DNA of 64,000 bases from Tubiluchus corallicola (taxonomy: Eukaryota > Priapulida > Priapulimorpha > Priapulimorphida > Tubiluchidae), in the NCBI GenBank assembly GCA_030141605.1, contig JAQGDQ010000901.1, positions 18,128 through 82,127 of the forward strand, given 5' to 3'. A program made the position numbers and the translations under genes. Of this stretch, positions 25,101-36,381 are shown piece after piece (position 1 is the stretch's first letter; each line of letters starts with the position of its first letter). The notes under the pieces were generated by a model that saw only the letters and a list, made by a program, of their open reading frames with translations, was not told the origin of the DNA and ran no database searches.

Positions 25101-28100
25101 CTGAAGCCAGAAAGCTTAGACAGTCTAATAAAAGGGTTGTAAGTAATATTGATGGCAATATTAACCCTCAAGACAAGGTTTTGCAAAATGATTTCAACGA
25201 ATTGAATAATAGTGTTGGTGTTACCTACAATGACTTGAATAGTCTCTATGGTGGTATGAAAAATTGGATGTAACTGTTAAGGAAATGTTGTTGGCCATTT
25301 CAAAATTGAAGCGTGGTAAAAGTGATGGTACAATAGGTCTAGATAGTAATCACATAATAGATGGAACTATTGCCCTATTTGTACACTTAACTTTTATGTT
25401 TAATGCAATGCTGAATAATAGCTATTGTCCACGGATTTTATGCAATACTGTCATTAACCTAAGTGTCAAAAATCCTCATGTCACACACTGCGAAGTCACA
25501 TTATTGAGGCGTTTCACTCGTATCCTGCATCTTTAAACTCCTTGACTGGACATTACTAAACAGGTTTAATGATGACCTTGCCACACCTGAACTCCAATTT
25601 ACATACAAGAAAAACTTCTCTACTGACCTGTGCAATTTTGTGCTAAAAGACACTGCAAATGCCCATCTTGATAAAAACACACCAGTTTACTGTTGTTTAA
25701 TTTGCTTTTCTAAAGCTTTTGATCGTGTAAATATATTAACACTTTTTAAGAAACATGAAAAACTGTGTTCTTTACCTAAGTCTGTTTTTGTCCTTATGCT
25801 AAATGGATATCTAAATCAGCGCATACGTGTTATGTGGAACAAAACAAAATTATTCGTCTTTTCTGCCACCAATGGAGTAAAACAAGGCAGCCTTCTCTCA
25901 GGTGTATTATCTGCAATGTATGTTAATGATCTTATAATCTTTCTAAAAGATGCCGAATTTGGATGCCATTTAATAATCGTGTCTTGTCGCTTCCAAAAAA
26001 TTCTCACATTAGCATGACGCATTGCATTGCTGAAATTAAACCTTTTTTTAACCTAGCAGTGAAATGGCCGCAAACTTTGTATAGAAAGATTAATAAATCT
26101 GCAATCAGCCTACTTCGTACTATATACATTCTAAATCAATATTCGAGTATAACTACCCTTGGTAAAAATCGTATTTTCTCTAGTGCAATGATTTGTGAAA
26201 ATGAACATTATAGTGATCCTGACATTGTTTCTTATGTATTATATTGGACTGCTCGTAATGAATTTCTCATTCCCGGCTTTACAAATGAAGAAATAATATT
26301 AATGTTACTAACCATTTTAACTAACTGAATGTAAATATTACTTATATCTTGTTATTGTTACATATTAAGATCTTATGCTTCCTTTGACCTAATTGTGCAT
26401 GTAAATTATAAGTGCGAATAAACATAACAAATATTAATATTTTCTTCGCAGATAAAGAATTTGTTTTAAAACACAGGTTTATGAGAGAGACTGCAAGAGA
26501 AGAGAAAACGCAAGCGAAGTGAAGAAAAAAGAGGGCATAAAAAAGGACGGAAGCCAAATAAAATTCAGTTTAGGGAAGGGGATCACGAAATCAAGAGAAG
26601 ACACATGGAGACGGAGTGACAGAGAGAGGAGGATAAAAGCAAGGAATGTTTTTAGGTACACAATCTGAATGTCTGTGTTTTTGAGCAAATTTCAAGAACT
26701 TTCAAATGTGAAAGAAACATTAAGAGCTACTATGCTAATGGCACGGTGTGCTCAGTCAATTTAGCACTGATGCACTGTTCATAATTTGTTGAATTACATT
26801 ATATTTACTCAAAAGTTACTTGAACAAGTGTTGAAAAATGAAACCAAACAGAGCAGCTGCGCTGACAGGAAGTAAATAATGACAAGAGAACTAAAAATAG
26901 TGAACTTACTGAGGTAGTTGACTTGCCACTGTTCTTCAAATCCATCTGTTGTTCTAGTCAGCTCAGGGTTCATCATAATGCCAGCATTGTTGATTAATAT
27001 ATCGACCTTATCCTCCTCTGCAAGTAACATTTAAAGAAAAATCATCAGTCAATTTCAGAATTGCACTGCTTACATTACAAGAATAAACATTACTTTCGTA
27101 AGGAAAGAAATGGCAATAAGCAAATTGAATTTTTACGGTGGGGGAAGCACTTTGTGGTGTTTAGTGGCATTTATTACAGGAAGGATGGCGAGTTAAATGT
27201 GCATATTGATTTAATATAAGCTATATTCAATTCATATGTGAGGTGCCTACTTAATGCAGGGGCTGCAATCTAGCTCATTTTGAAAGTACATCCTCTAAAA
27301 TTACTAAACCAGCAGAAATTTTCTGGTCCGGAATGCCAAATGAAACAGCCCCAAAATCACCCATCCATTTAAAGGGAATGCTTGGCATTGCTTAACTTTG
27401 GTTATTACGCGCACACAGTACCACAACACCCCTATTATCTTTACTCAAAGTCTTATACAGATATGGTTCTCACAAAAGTATAATTATATTGCTATATTTC
27501 AACTTGACTTGCCTTTATGAATTTCCTCAGAAAATTTGTGAACCGAATCAAAGCTTGATAAATCCAGATATTTAAACAAAATGTCTTTGTTTTTCGTCTG
27601 TTTCTTAATTTCGTCAGCTGCAGCTTTGCCTTCCATTTTGTCGCGACATGCTAATATTATCCTTCCATCTAAAACAACATTTTGGAAGAAAAGTTAATAA
27701 AATACCAATATTAAATGGTAAAAAACCATATGATAAAAACTGAGTCAATTATATATGCTTTAGTCTGTTAGCTTCATCTTCAAGTCAGAGTTTAGTTTCA
27801 ATAAAAACGAATGCATTTGTTAATCACTGTTGCTTTGAGAGCTAGAGTTGTTTAAAATGTGCTTCTTATTATGAGCAATTTATATTCGGGTAGCTTAGAG
27901 AAACTTTGCCTAATTTGAAACTTAATAATTCAGCATGTCACATCCTGTGCTGTTGCAATTTGGCATTCAGTAAGAGTTCAGTAATGGAATGACTGATATC
28001 ACTATAAAGTTGAAAAGAAGTTATAAAAAATGGCCAAACCATGAGAAACTGCTTTTAATTTTGAACAAAAACAGGCATCTACTGTTGCTATCAGTCGCAG

Positions 28101-31100
28101 TTCTGGCAACCCATTAATGGTTAATCAATGGGATAGGTATCACGACTTAATGAACTTCATTGACCTTTCATTTATGTAGTGTGATAAGAATTAGAAACCA
28201 GATTAAATAAAGAAAAATGTGAGCATTAAAATCTGGATATGATTTCCAAGTCTAGCAGGTCAAGATATGAACATAGTTCTTTCATGGTGCAATGTAGTTT
28301 TGTCACAGCCAAAAAATAAAAGCATTCCTGTTAGATGTGTGCCTGAAGATAATACAAGATAGCTTGGAAAGTCTGACATGTACAGCAACAGATGCGACTA
28401 TAATTTCACTGAAGAATACAAAGATACATTTAAAAAGGCAAAAAATCTAATTTCTTAAAAAAGCCCCAGGGCAGCAATTAAGAAAGTACCATTAATTTTA
28501 TAGTATACAACATGAATGCAATGTTCTCGCTTCAACTGGCCCAATTGTTTTATACGTTTCAGATGTTACTTTCATAAATGAATTATTTTTGACACATATT
28601 GGTCATTTGACTCATTTCTACAAAGAAAATGGAAAAGAAATAGTTAAACTAATACACCGTATCTAGTTATTTGCAATGTAAAGTTGGCAAATGGCAATGC
28701 TAGAGCCATACTTCTATCAGACAGTTCGCGTGCAATTTCTTTTCCTATTCCCTGATTGGCTCCAGTAACAATGACGGTTTTTCCACCAATGGCAGCACGG
28801 CTGTATGTCGGGGAGCCCTTGAAATATACCCTAACAAAATGTAATTGAAAATTAAATTAAAAGTTTCACTGACAATATATTTGTTTGAAGCTCTTCTGAG
28901 CCACAGTCATAATAGTGAAAAAGGTCAAAATGCCCAAAACAGCATCTTGAAGTTTTTTACTGACAAGATTTTTGTGGTGAATTTATGATGAGAGTGCATA
29001 AAAAAACCACACTTTCATGGGTCATTGTCTACAGAATGTGCAAAACGCATGAGAAAAAATCTGCCAAATGACTGGAAAGATATCTTTAAAATTACTCTGC
29101 CTTGTTATTAATAAGGTTGCCTTGTATGTAAATAGGATAGTGACAGAGCGTAAAACACCTGTAAAAATTAACCATAACCATTTTAAAGTTATCTGAATAA
29201 TTACTTTTGTCATTACGGTTACAGACATGAGTTGTGCAGTATAACATACACAAATCAAGTTGCGTCCTCAACCAGTTGTCTTATAAAATATATTTTTTGT
29301 TCCTTGCTGTAAGCATATCTGGTCAGACCAGTATAAAATACCTTTTTATATTTTGAACTGGTTTTCACATTTATTAGGCAGTGTGCAGGTGTAACATGAA
29401 ACAGAGAAAGAATGAAAACATATCACTTAATAGGAATGCAATTGTAATTCAGGTGAATTAGATGTGACACTTTAATGTTCAGAAAAAATTGTGCTACGGA
29501 ACTACGGAAAAATTTTGGGCAGTAACAGAAATGACCATAAGGTAACAGCAATGACTAGTGGAACAGGGTATGTTCCAGTATATGGAACAGGAATGACACA
29601 CTATCTAAGCAACAACATTTGTTTTACGAAAGAATATTTTTAATTACTAATTAATTACCAGCTTTCTTTAAGGTAAAAATATTGGCAAACACTCACTGTT
29701 TGACTCTACCATGTGAACTTTAAATTTCAAGTTTTAACATATTTAAAAAAATAGCAGATTTAACCAGAACACAAACAGCTTAATAGGTCCACTGTCTAAA
29801 AACATCACAGGAACTGCATACACCTTAACTGTTTGACTTGAACAGAACAGACAAAACTTTTAAATTCTTTATAACAGTCTTTGTCAGGAAATATATAAAA
29901 ATGATTTAAAATTCGTAACAAAGCAAAAACATTAAGACAAAATGAGTATGTACAAAAAAAAACAATTAAAAAGGCAAAGAAAACAAAAAATATAATCTAT
30001 CATTAAAGATTAACCAGTGGCGTCGTGCCATAGGGGCCCGGGCCCCCCTCAATTTTTTAGAAAATGTCAAGGAGAGAAACATGAGAACTCGACGGCAAAC
30101 AAATTTATTTCTGACTTTTTGACACACAATAGCGGGCCAGCGCTCCATAAATGCGAACAGTATGAGCGTTTCGGTACAGTAGCCCAATAATATTTTTTAT
30201 CATTAAAGTTTGTCGCCGAGTTAAATTATTCTGACTGTTAATACGTGCCTGACCAGATGTGTTTACCTGAGTCAGGATGACTGAGGATGTAGTTAATTTG
30301 TTTGCATGTAATCTATTCAGGAGGCAGGCAGGAACAGTTAACAAAGCAGCTCGTTGAGTAGCATTAGCGTCTTTGCACAAAAGACTGTTAGTTAACAAAA
30401 CGGCTCAGTTAGCACTCGAGCTTCGTTCAGCAGTGTGTTATAATGGAGAACAAGTGAAATAATAGAGCAAAAACAATGCAAACATTGAAGTCATGTTGAG
30501 CTAGCCTAGTACCAGAGAGTCAGTTTGTCCAGCTAGCCTAGTACCAGAGTCGGTTTGGGAGATACAAATTGATGAGCCACGGCTGAGCCACCTCTTGATT
30601 GGACATTACCGACTCTTTGCTACTCCTTAGCGACTCTTTGCCACGAGTTTGCTGCATAAAAGGGCGTGATTTTGAGCACATTTCATCATTTTTCTCCTGC
30701 TAGGAGAATCTTTGCTAGTTTTCGCTGCGAATTTTAACGTGATTCTATATTTCTTAAACGATGTCAAGGCAGTCCAAACTGACTTCATTTTTCAAGTCCA
30801 ACCGTACCATTATATACAGTCGGGCCCCCCTAATTTTTTTTGGTGCACGACGCCCCTGGATTAACTAGAAGGAAGCAACATATTTACTATTATTTAGACA
30901 GCAAAATGTTCTGTGGAGCAAAACTTTCATTTTGATTTAAATCTAAGTTAGAATTTTTTATAATTGAGGCAGATTCAAAAACATGTCTCTTTATTGATGT
31001 CGCTAGCTGGAAATGTTGTATTTCTTAATAAAAGCTTACTAAATTTCATTTATATAATGTGTTGTTTATAAAACAGAACAGAACAGATTTGGCTGGAACA

Positions 31101-32753
31101 GGAACAACCTAATAGTTAAACTGATGTTTTGAGAGAAATCACAAGCACATTAGCCTTCTTAAAGTTTAAATTGTACCTCATTATTGCAGTTACTAATAGA
31201 ATACTAAAAGAAAATATTATAAACACCTTTTGGCTTCTATAGGTAGACCTATTGGCTAATTTACCCATGCCATTGCTTAAGCTGTGAAAAGCAGAAACTT
31301 TATGTTGTGCCAGTTTCCTTTTTATAAGCTAGACAGTCTCTCTATTACTGCTATTACTACACAGTACTACTCTGAAATTTCAAAATATCTTCTTTTGCGT
31401 CATTGCTGTTACTTTGTTGTCACTGCTATGAAAGACGATTATAACAGGAGTGAGAATGACTATTAAGCAAAAAACCTGCTCACTTAGACTAATCATGCTA
31501 CTTCATCCTTTCCAGATAATTTGATTCAACACAGTAAATTACTAAAATTAACCATATATGATTATAATCATTTTATGTTTTGTTTTTTAATAACTAGATA
31601 TGTAACAGAAATGATCATGAATTAACATAACCAGTAACACTGAATCAAAACTTTTGTCAGGAAACTTAAAAAAAAGCATTGGAGAGGCCACCATTAAAAA
31701 GTTTGTCAGATCACAATAGGTGGTGCTTTCTGCTGGCAAAGATTTACAACAATAGAGTTAGTCAGTGGTACTTGCCTCAGCTTTTCAATCAAAGTAACAG
31801 GAATGACGTTGAACATGGAGACACACACGGAACCAAGCAAAACAGATATTTGCTGGTTCTGAAAGTATTTAGGAAGAGGATTTTCGCATTTAGTGTGCTG
31901 TTTAGAATAAAACACTGCAAATTTGTTTTTAAATGGATGGTTTCTACCAAATCTAACGTAATGAAAAAGTTGAAACTGGGTACTTGGGGGCATTGGACAA
32001 ACTTCTCCAGGAACCAATTTTGGTTTCACCAGAGATGTCCAAAATACTTGTCTGTGAACATATACAACTGGAATAAGTCTCTCTCTTTGGTGTCTACCAG
32101 TCATGAGACAGTATTGTACCTTTGCAAGTGAAGAAAAAGGACTAAGGGACGAAAATTGTACATTCTGTGCAGAATGACCCTTATCCAAGTGGCGTGTGGC
32201 TCACCTGGATTTAACTCGTACGGGAAGATATACATAGAATTTTAAACGGCGATTTAGTGGGCCATCATTGAGGAAAACCCTTGACAGTGAGCAAGGCTCC
32301 AATATACCACAGACATGTCATTGAGTAAACCTTGCTTTTAGGTGCTGGATTCCAGCTCGCAGTGGGCTGGTCTACAAAAAAGCAAAAGTGAACATCTAAA
32401 CAAAAAAAGAAAAAAATGAATGGAAAAGTCAAAGAAAAGACATTATATAATCAGAACAATCAATGTGAATCTTAATCACATGCAAAACTTTGTTCGCTTT
32501 TTGCTTTAATCATATTGCACATACTGCCTCTAATCTGATAATTTTTGGAGTTAATGAATGAATCGAACTGAATTTTTTAAAAAACAATCCCAAGACAGAG
32601 GCTTAGTAACGAACTGCAATAAAATTTTTAGTAAATTACTGAAAGACACAGGCGTAACAAAACAATTTACTTTACGAAAACTATGATTCCACAAAAAATG
32701 GCCACTTTCCACAGAAGAGTAGGCACTTCACCAAAACCCGGAGGTGCATCCAT
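22182..32753 (-). CDS. Retinol dehydrogenase-like short-chain dehydrogenase, 7 exons (329 aa)
   Basis: Proposed exons, complement, in gene order: 32671-32753, 28712-28830, 27513-27668, 26910-27017, 24636-24845, 24177-24384, 22182-22287; total 990 nt with consistent phases. The N-terminal segment (VAIFCGIIVFV) looks like a membrane anchor. TGANQGIG is the cofactor-binding loop, followed by ILACRDK and LINNAGIM, with YTQSK as the catalytic pair starting near residue 206. It is the paralogue of the gene at 12267-21583: exon sizes 156 and 108 are identical in both, and the 208-nt exon here corresponds to exons of 91 plus 117 nt there. The intron after exon 3 (27668 to 27513) begins with GC (AAG then GCAAGT); this is the only donor that keeps the frame. 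Introns hold several transposons. Substrate is unknown; the retinol dehydrogenase 11-14-type assignment rests on motifs and the anchor. Confidence 0.88.
23156..23560. repeat. 205-bp tandem duplication inside the mariner-like element
   Basis: Two near-identical copies (about 23151-23355 and 23356-23560) share GAATTAATTGAATTTTTATG and many further blocks at a constant offset of 205 bp. The duplication falls in the transposase coding region. Confidence 0.88.
23416..23751 (-). pseudogene. Mariner-type transposase N-terminal helix-turn-helix fragment
   Basis: The 111-aa frame begins MTTPQEKAHCISWFIDTKSD and contains RSGRPRTSDEDIERI and a second helix-turn-helix ending VPRSIICKVVHKNLRLYA. This is the DNA-binding half (DUF4817-like) common in mariner-type elements. 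The frame stops inside the tandem duplication, and no DDD/DDE catalytic segment remains, so the protein cannot transpose on its own. Confidence 0.8.
25022..26330 (+). pseudogene. Non-LTR retrotransposon reverse transcriptase relic
   Basis: Broken frames together read as a decayed RT: KRGKSDGTIGLDSNHI (N-terminal RT region), CFSKAFDRVN (the palm aspartate motif), NGVKQGSLLSGVLSAMYVNDL (fingers/palm boundary), then disrupted sequence where the second catalytic aspartate box should be. Several stops and frame changes lie between the segments. It is antisense within the intron between exons 4 and 5 of the minus-strand SDR gene. The motif spacing fits a CR1/Jockey-type element, but the clade is uncertain. 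Confidence 0.75.
26486..26620 (+). other. Purine-rich, protein-like stretch of unknown origin
   Basis: One frame reads highly basic residues (for example KRGHKKGRKPNKIQFREGD) and ends at a stop near 26619. A CTTCGCAG acceptor-like site lies upstream, but the frame from it closes. It may be a retrocopied or transposon fragment. Confidence 0.25.
30015..30858. mobile_element. Non-autonomous hAT-like element in an SDR intron
   Basis: Ends are CAGTGGCGTCGTGC on the left and, complemented, CAGGGGCGTCGTGC on the right, 13 of 14 bases alike, followed on both sides by G/C runs. A perfect 7-bp direct repeat GATTAAC flanks it (30008-30014 and 30859-30865). No transposase frame exists in its 844 bp. The termini resemble hAT elements, although hAT usually makes 8-bp duplications. 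A short internal duplication (GCTAGCCTAGTACCAGAG) occurs at about 30500-30550. Confidence 0.8.
31706..32188 (-). other. Open frame of unknown status in SDR intron 1 (160 aa)
   Basis: This is the longest frame in the intron and overlaps a 150-aa frame on the plus strand (31679-32131), so at most one is likely coding. The minus frame has protein-like composition (for example HRQVFWTSLVKPKLVPGE) and a few Cys/His residues, but I recognise no domain and see no splice support. It could be a decayed transposon protein. Confidence 0.2.
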
Positions 32754-32969
32754 GCTATGTAATATCCTGCAACACCAGAAAATGTGTTTTTTGAACTTGA
32801 CAATACACAGGGACAATTGCTGAATTTCTAAACTTAAGAAAGACAATCAACGTAACGACCACGATCGCAACACAACTGTTACAGCTCGGCGTGAGCACGC
32901 GACTTGTTGGTGTAGGGCGCCGAGTAAGCCCGAGTACACTTCCCGCAAAACGCATGTGTTAAATTTGCG

Positions 32970-33013
32970 GAAAAGCAGTGTCGTATATGGGCAGCCCAAG
33001 TAGGACACTAGCG
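32970..33013 (-). promoter_or_regulatory. Upstream repeat motif of the minus-strand SDR gene
   Basis: Read on the minus strand this contains CTAGTGTCCTACTTGGGC followed by TGCCCATATACG, matching a motif on the plus strand at 36110-36140 upstream of SHARK. It lies about 220 bp upstream of the SDR start codon. A promoter role is inferred from position only. Confidence 0.35.
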
Positions 33014-33184
33014 ATTTCTGTCGAGAATCGAGATTTATGAGATACTAAAACATAAAAGTAAATTTGTTTTAGAAAAAACGTAACTTTATAGTAATGATGG
33101 ACAGTCCTTGACAATTTACAAATGTATTTTTTACAGCAATATCATCATTATTATTAGCTCCATTAATATCATCTATACTCTTAC

Positions 33185-33940
33185 TAGCAAAGGCCCCGCA
33201 AAAGATTTTGCGTAAAAAACCACGTGTAATCAATAATACGCGAATATCCTACCTAGTCCTCATGTATAACGCAAAGCCCGTAAAATCATGCCTACTGTTT
33301 GTTTAACTAACGCAAAGCCTGTAGCTTTTACTGAATTAAAGCTATAAGATTATAGACAGAGTACAATGGATGACGTCACAACAATGGCTTTGCGTCAGCA
33401 GTTTTCTAAGCGAAAATTGCCGAAAATAGAACTGGTAATTAACTCGCCAGTACTCCTCTCGGTGGACGTGTCCCAACATATAACCCACATCATCGTGTAG
33501 CCCTGTTTTTTCTCTTTCTGATGAGCCGTATATCTCCTTCCGAGAGTCCCACCAGGCGCCACTAGAACGTTTTTTCCGCATGCTGTTTGATCAGAATTTC
33601 GAAAAAATTGCGAGTTGGGTCCGGGAAAACGCCCGTTGCGGGGCGCCGTGGTCCTCTCGCGAATTCTAAATAGGCCTATGACACCCAACGCTGAACGGGC
33701 TATCTACTCACACCCAGCACCACCTTTGGGCCATTCCCGTTCTCTACATCTCAGCCGTATAACTTTTGCAAAAAACGGCCGAAAAATGGCCATTTTTGGA
33801 GGTTTTTCGCCGCCCGTTCCTCCCGGTGGGCCCGATTCGAAAAATAAACCACCAATGAGACGACACTAGATCGAGACCTTTCGTTTGATGTATAGATCGC
33901 CGCAAATGGTGCCGTCGTCCGGGCTGTAGCCTCGAATCTT
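33185..33940 (+). repeat. Left arm of large inverted repeat
   Basis: The roughly 750-bp arm matches the complement of 34143-34901 nearly throughout, by eye about nine bases in ten. It is richer in G+C than its surroundings. Frames seen on mirrored strands of the two arms (33615-33869 and 34217-34471) are mirror copies of each other and show no known domain. Confidence 0.88.
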
Positions 33941-34142
33941 ATATATATATATATTAAGATACCAAGAATATTAATATAAGAGTATCTATATATTAATTCT
34001 TGGTATATAAATAAATATATATACCAAGAATATTAATATCTATATTATTAAGAGTATAGATATTAATATTCTTGGTATATATATTTATTTATCTATACTC
34101 TTATATTAATATTCTTGGTATATATATATATATTTATTTATA
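33941..34142. repeat. AT-rich palindromic spacer at the foldback centre
   Basis: TA-dinucleotide runs and repeated AAGAATATTAATAT / ATATTAATATTCTT blocks form nested short palindromes between the two long arms, so the whole locus could extrude as a hairpin. Confidence 0.85.
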
Positions 34143-34901
34143 TATAAGATTCGAGGCTACAGCTTCGACGAGGGCACCATTTGCGGCGATCTATATATCA
34201 AACGAAAGGTCTCGATCTAGTGTCGTCTCATTGGGGGTTTATTTTTGGAATGGGGCCCACCGCGAGGAACGGGGGGCGAAAAACCTCCAAAAATGGCCAT
34301 TTTTTGGCCGTTTTTTGCAAAAGTTATACGGCTGAGATGTAGAGACCGGGAATGGGCCGAGGGTGGTGCTGGGTATGGATAGATAGCCCGTTCAGCAATG
34401 GGTGTCATAGGCATATTTAGAATTCGCGAGAGGGCCACGGCGCCCCGCAACGGGCGTTTTCCCGGACCCAACTCGCGATTTTTTCGAAATTTTGACCAAA
34501 CAGCATGCGGGAAAAACGTTCTAGCGTCGCCCGGTGGGACTCTCGGAAGGAGATATGGGGCTCTTTACAAAGAGGAAGAACGGGGCTACACGATGATGTA
34601 GGTTATATTTTAGGGCAGGTCCACCGAGAGGAGTATCAACGAGTTAATTAGGAGTTCTATTTTCGGCAATTTTCACTTAGAAAACTGTTGACGCAAAGGC
34701 ATTGTTCTGACGTCATCCATTGTACTCTGCTGTAATCTTATAACTTTAATTCAGCAAAAAGCTACAGGCTTTGCGTTAGTTAAACAAACAGTAGGCACGA
34801 TGTTACGGGCTTTGTGTTATAAATGTGGACTAGGTAGGATGTTCGCGTATTATTGATTACACGTGGTTTTTTACGCAAAATCTTTTGCGGGGCCTTTGCT
34901 A
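34143..34901 (-). repeat. Right arm of large inverted repeat
   Basis: This is the reverse-complement partner of 33185-33940; it ends with GGGGCCTTTGCTA, the mirror of the left terminus. Small indels and substitutions separate the arms, so they are not freshly duplicated. Confidence 0.88.
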
Positions 34902-35039
34902 TTTATTATATTATAGCACATAGTTTCAACTTTGTGAAAAATGTTTGGAATGGTTTTGTTGTAATGCTGTGCTGTTGGTGCTTGTGCTATAGGTGTCGTC
35001 ATCATTGCCACCACCATCATCATCATCATCAACATCATG

Positions 35040-35697
35040 ATCACCACGTGAGGTGGTGGATTTGATGTGGTGTGCTTTGTGTGTTGTGCTATGGATGGTG
35101 TGGTGGGGGTGATAGGGTGTGTGGGGTGTGGTGTGGGTAGTGTGGTATGGAGTGGGTGGCGTGGTGTGTGGGTGGGTGTTGTGGTGCAGTGTGGTGTTAT
35201 GGTGTGGTGCAGTGCGGTGTGATGTGGTGGAGTATTATGGTGTGGGTGGTGTGGTGGTATTGTGTGGTGCAGTGTGGTGCGATGAGGTGGAGTGGTATGG
35301 TGTGGTGTGATGTGGTGGAGTCGTATGGTGTGGGTGGGTGGTGTGGTGTGTGGGTGGTGCGGTGTGCTGCAGTGGTATGGTGTGGTGCGGTGTGATGTGG
35401 TGGAGTGGTATGGTGTAGGTGGTGTGGTGTGTAGGTGGGTGGGTGGTGTGGTGCAGTGTGGTGTTATGGTGTGGTGCTGTGCGGTGTGATGTGGTGGAGT
35501 ATTATGGTGTGGGTGGTGTGGTATGGTGTGTGGGTGGTGCAGTGTGGTGTGATGTGGTGGAGTGGTATGGTGTGGGTGGTGTGGTGTGTAGGTGGTATGG
35601 TGTGGTGGTATTGTGTGGTGCGATGAGGTGGAGTGGTATGGTGTGGTGCAGTGTGGTGTGATGAGGTGGAGTGGTGTGGTGTGGGTGGTGTGTTGAT
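35040..35697. repeat. GT-rich minisatellite with higher-order structure
   Basis: About 650 bp consist almost only of GTG, GGT and TAT-containing words on the plus strand. A marker GATGTGGTGGAG or GATGAGGTGGAG recurs about eight times at uneven spacing (near 35221, 35281, 35309, 35394, 35488, 35551, 35622, 35660). Long open frames in all registers are by-products of the repeat and are not genes. The G-rich strand has strong bias. Confidence 0.92.
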
Positions 35698-36111
35698 TTG
35701 TGCACAAAATTCTTTTTGCGGGGTTTGGCTAGTCATAACATTAAACTAAGTATCTAATGCTTTAAAGAGAGAACTATGTAGGGTTAATAAATCGCTTATT
35801 TGTCCGAAAACGAAAACAATTATTTGTTCAAGAGGGAATGAATAGGATCACCTGGCTGTGAAGCAAAACAAAATAAAAAATGATATACCTTAAACAAATG
35901 ATGGAATCGCCTAAAAAGTGCGCTTATTTCACTTCAAAGAAGTTTAATATTGGCAAATATTAATTCTTCTAGCACAGAATAAAATTCTTTTATTTTCTCT
36001 GATGTATAATAAATGATTCAACGTATAATGACTTTTTCAAGTATTATTATTCCATAAACAAGGACGACGGACGGTGACAGTAGGCTTAACGACTCAATTT
36101 GCGATCTGTTT

Positions 36112-36190
36112 CTAGTGTCCTACTTAGGCAGCCCATGTACGAAGCTTCCTACTTGGGCTAGCCCACGTACGCCAATTGTCCTACTTCGGC
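36112..36190 (+). promoter_or_regulatory. Three imperfect tandem motifs upstream of SHARK
   Basis: TCCTACTT followed by NGGC and AGCCCAYGTACG recurs about every 31 bp (near 36118, 36147, 36179). The first matches, in inverted orientation, the motif at 32970-33013 upstream of the divergent SDR gene, and TTACTCGGCGCCC just downstream also has an inverted counterpart near 32920. A shared regulatory or duplicated promoter segment is inferred. Confidence 0.4.
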
Positions 36191-36381
36191 TAGTAGATTA
36201 CTCGGCGCCCAACAGTTGGGTCGGTCTATGGACTGTACTTAATATCGCAAAATACCGCGAGTTTTATAATGGCGTCCACCAGGAAGTAGTATTAAGTGTC
36301 CGGCGTATGAAAGCGTAGTTTTGTTGCAGTTGTATTGATTTAACTTCATAATTAAACCACGCCTTCGTGATAGAGAGAAAA

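Larger units (their letters stand above)
33184..35732. mobile_element. Composite foldback element with AT core and GT-rich minisatellite
   Basis: The left end (CTAGCAAAGGCCCCGC) and the complemented right end (CTAGCCAAACCCCGC) form a short terminal inverted repeat. Inside are two long inverted arms (33185-33940 and about 34143-34901), an AT-rich spacer, then a GT-rich minisatellite bounded on both sides by the same AAAATCTTTTGCGGGG-like terminal motif. No transposase is encoded. It could be a Foldback-type DNA transposon or a rearranged nest; target-site duplications were not identified. Confidence 0.6.

Noticed and set aside
33615-34471. Two similar 84-aa frames that look like a conserved protein
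   Set aside because: They are the same sequence read from the two arms of the palindrome, so their similarity reflects the inverted repeat and not selection.
34871-35736. Many long open frames on both strands, including one of 278 codons rich in His, Thr and Pro
   Set aside because: They are translations of the GT-rich minisatellite in every register; the lack of stops follows from the repeat composition, not coding.
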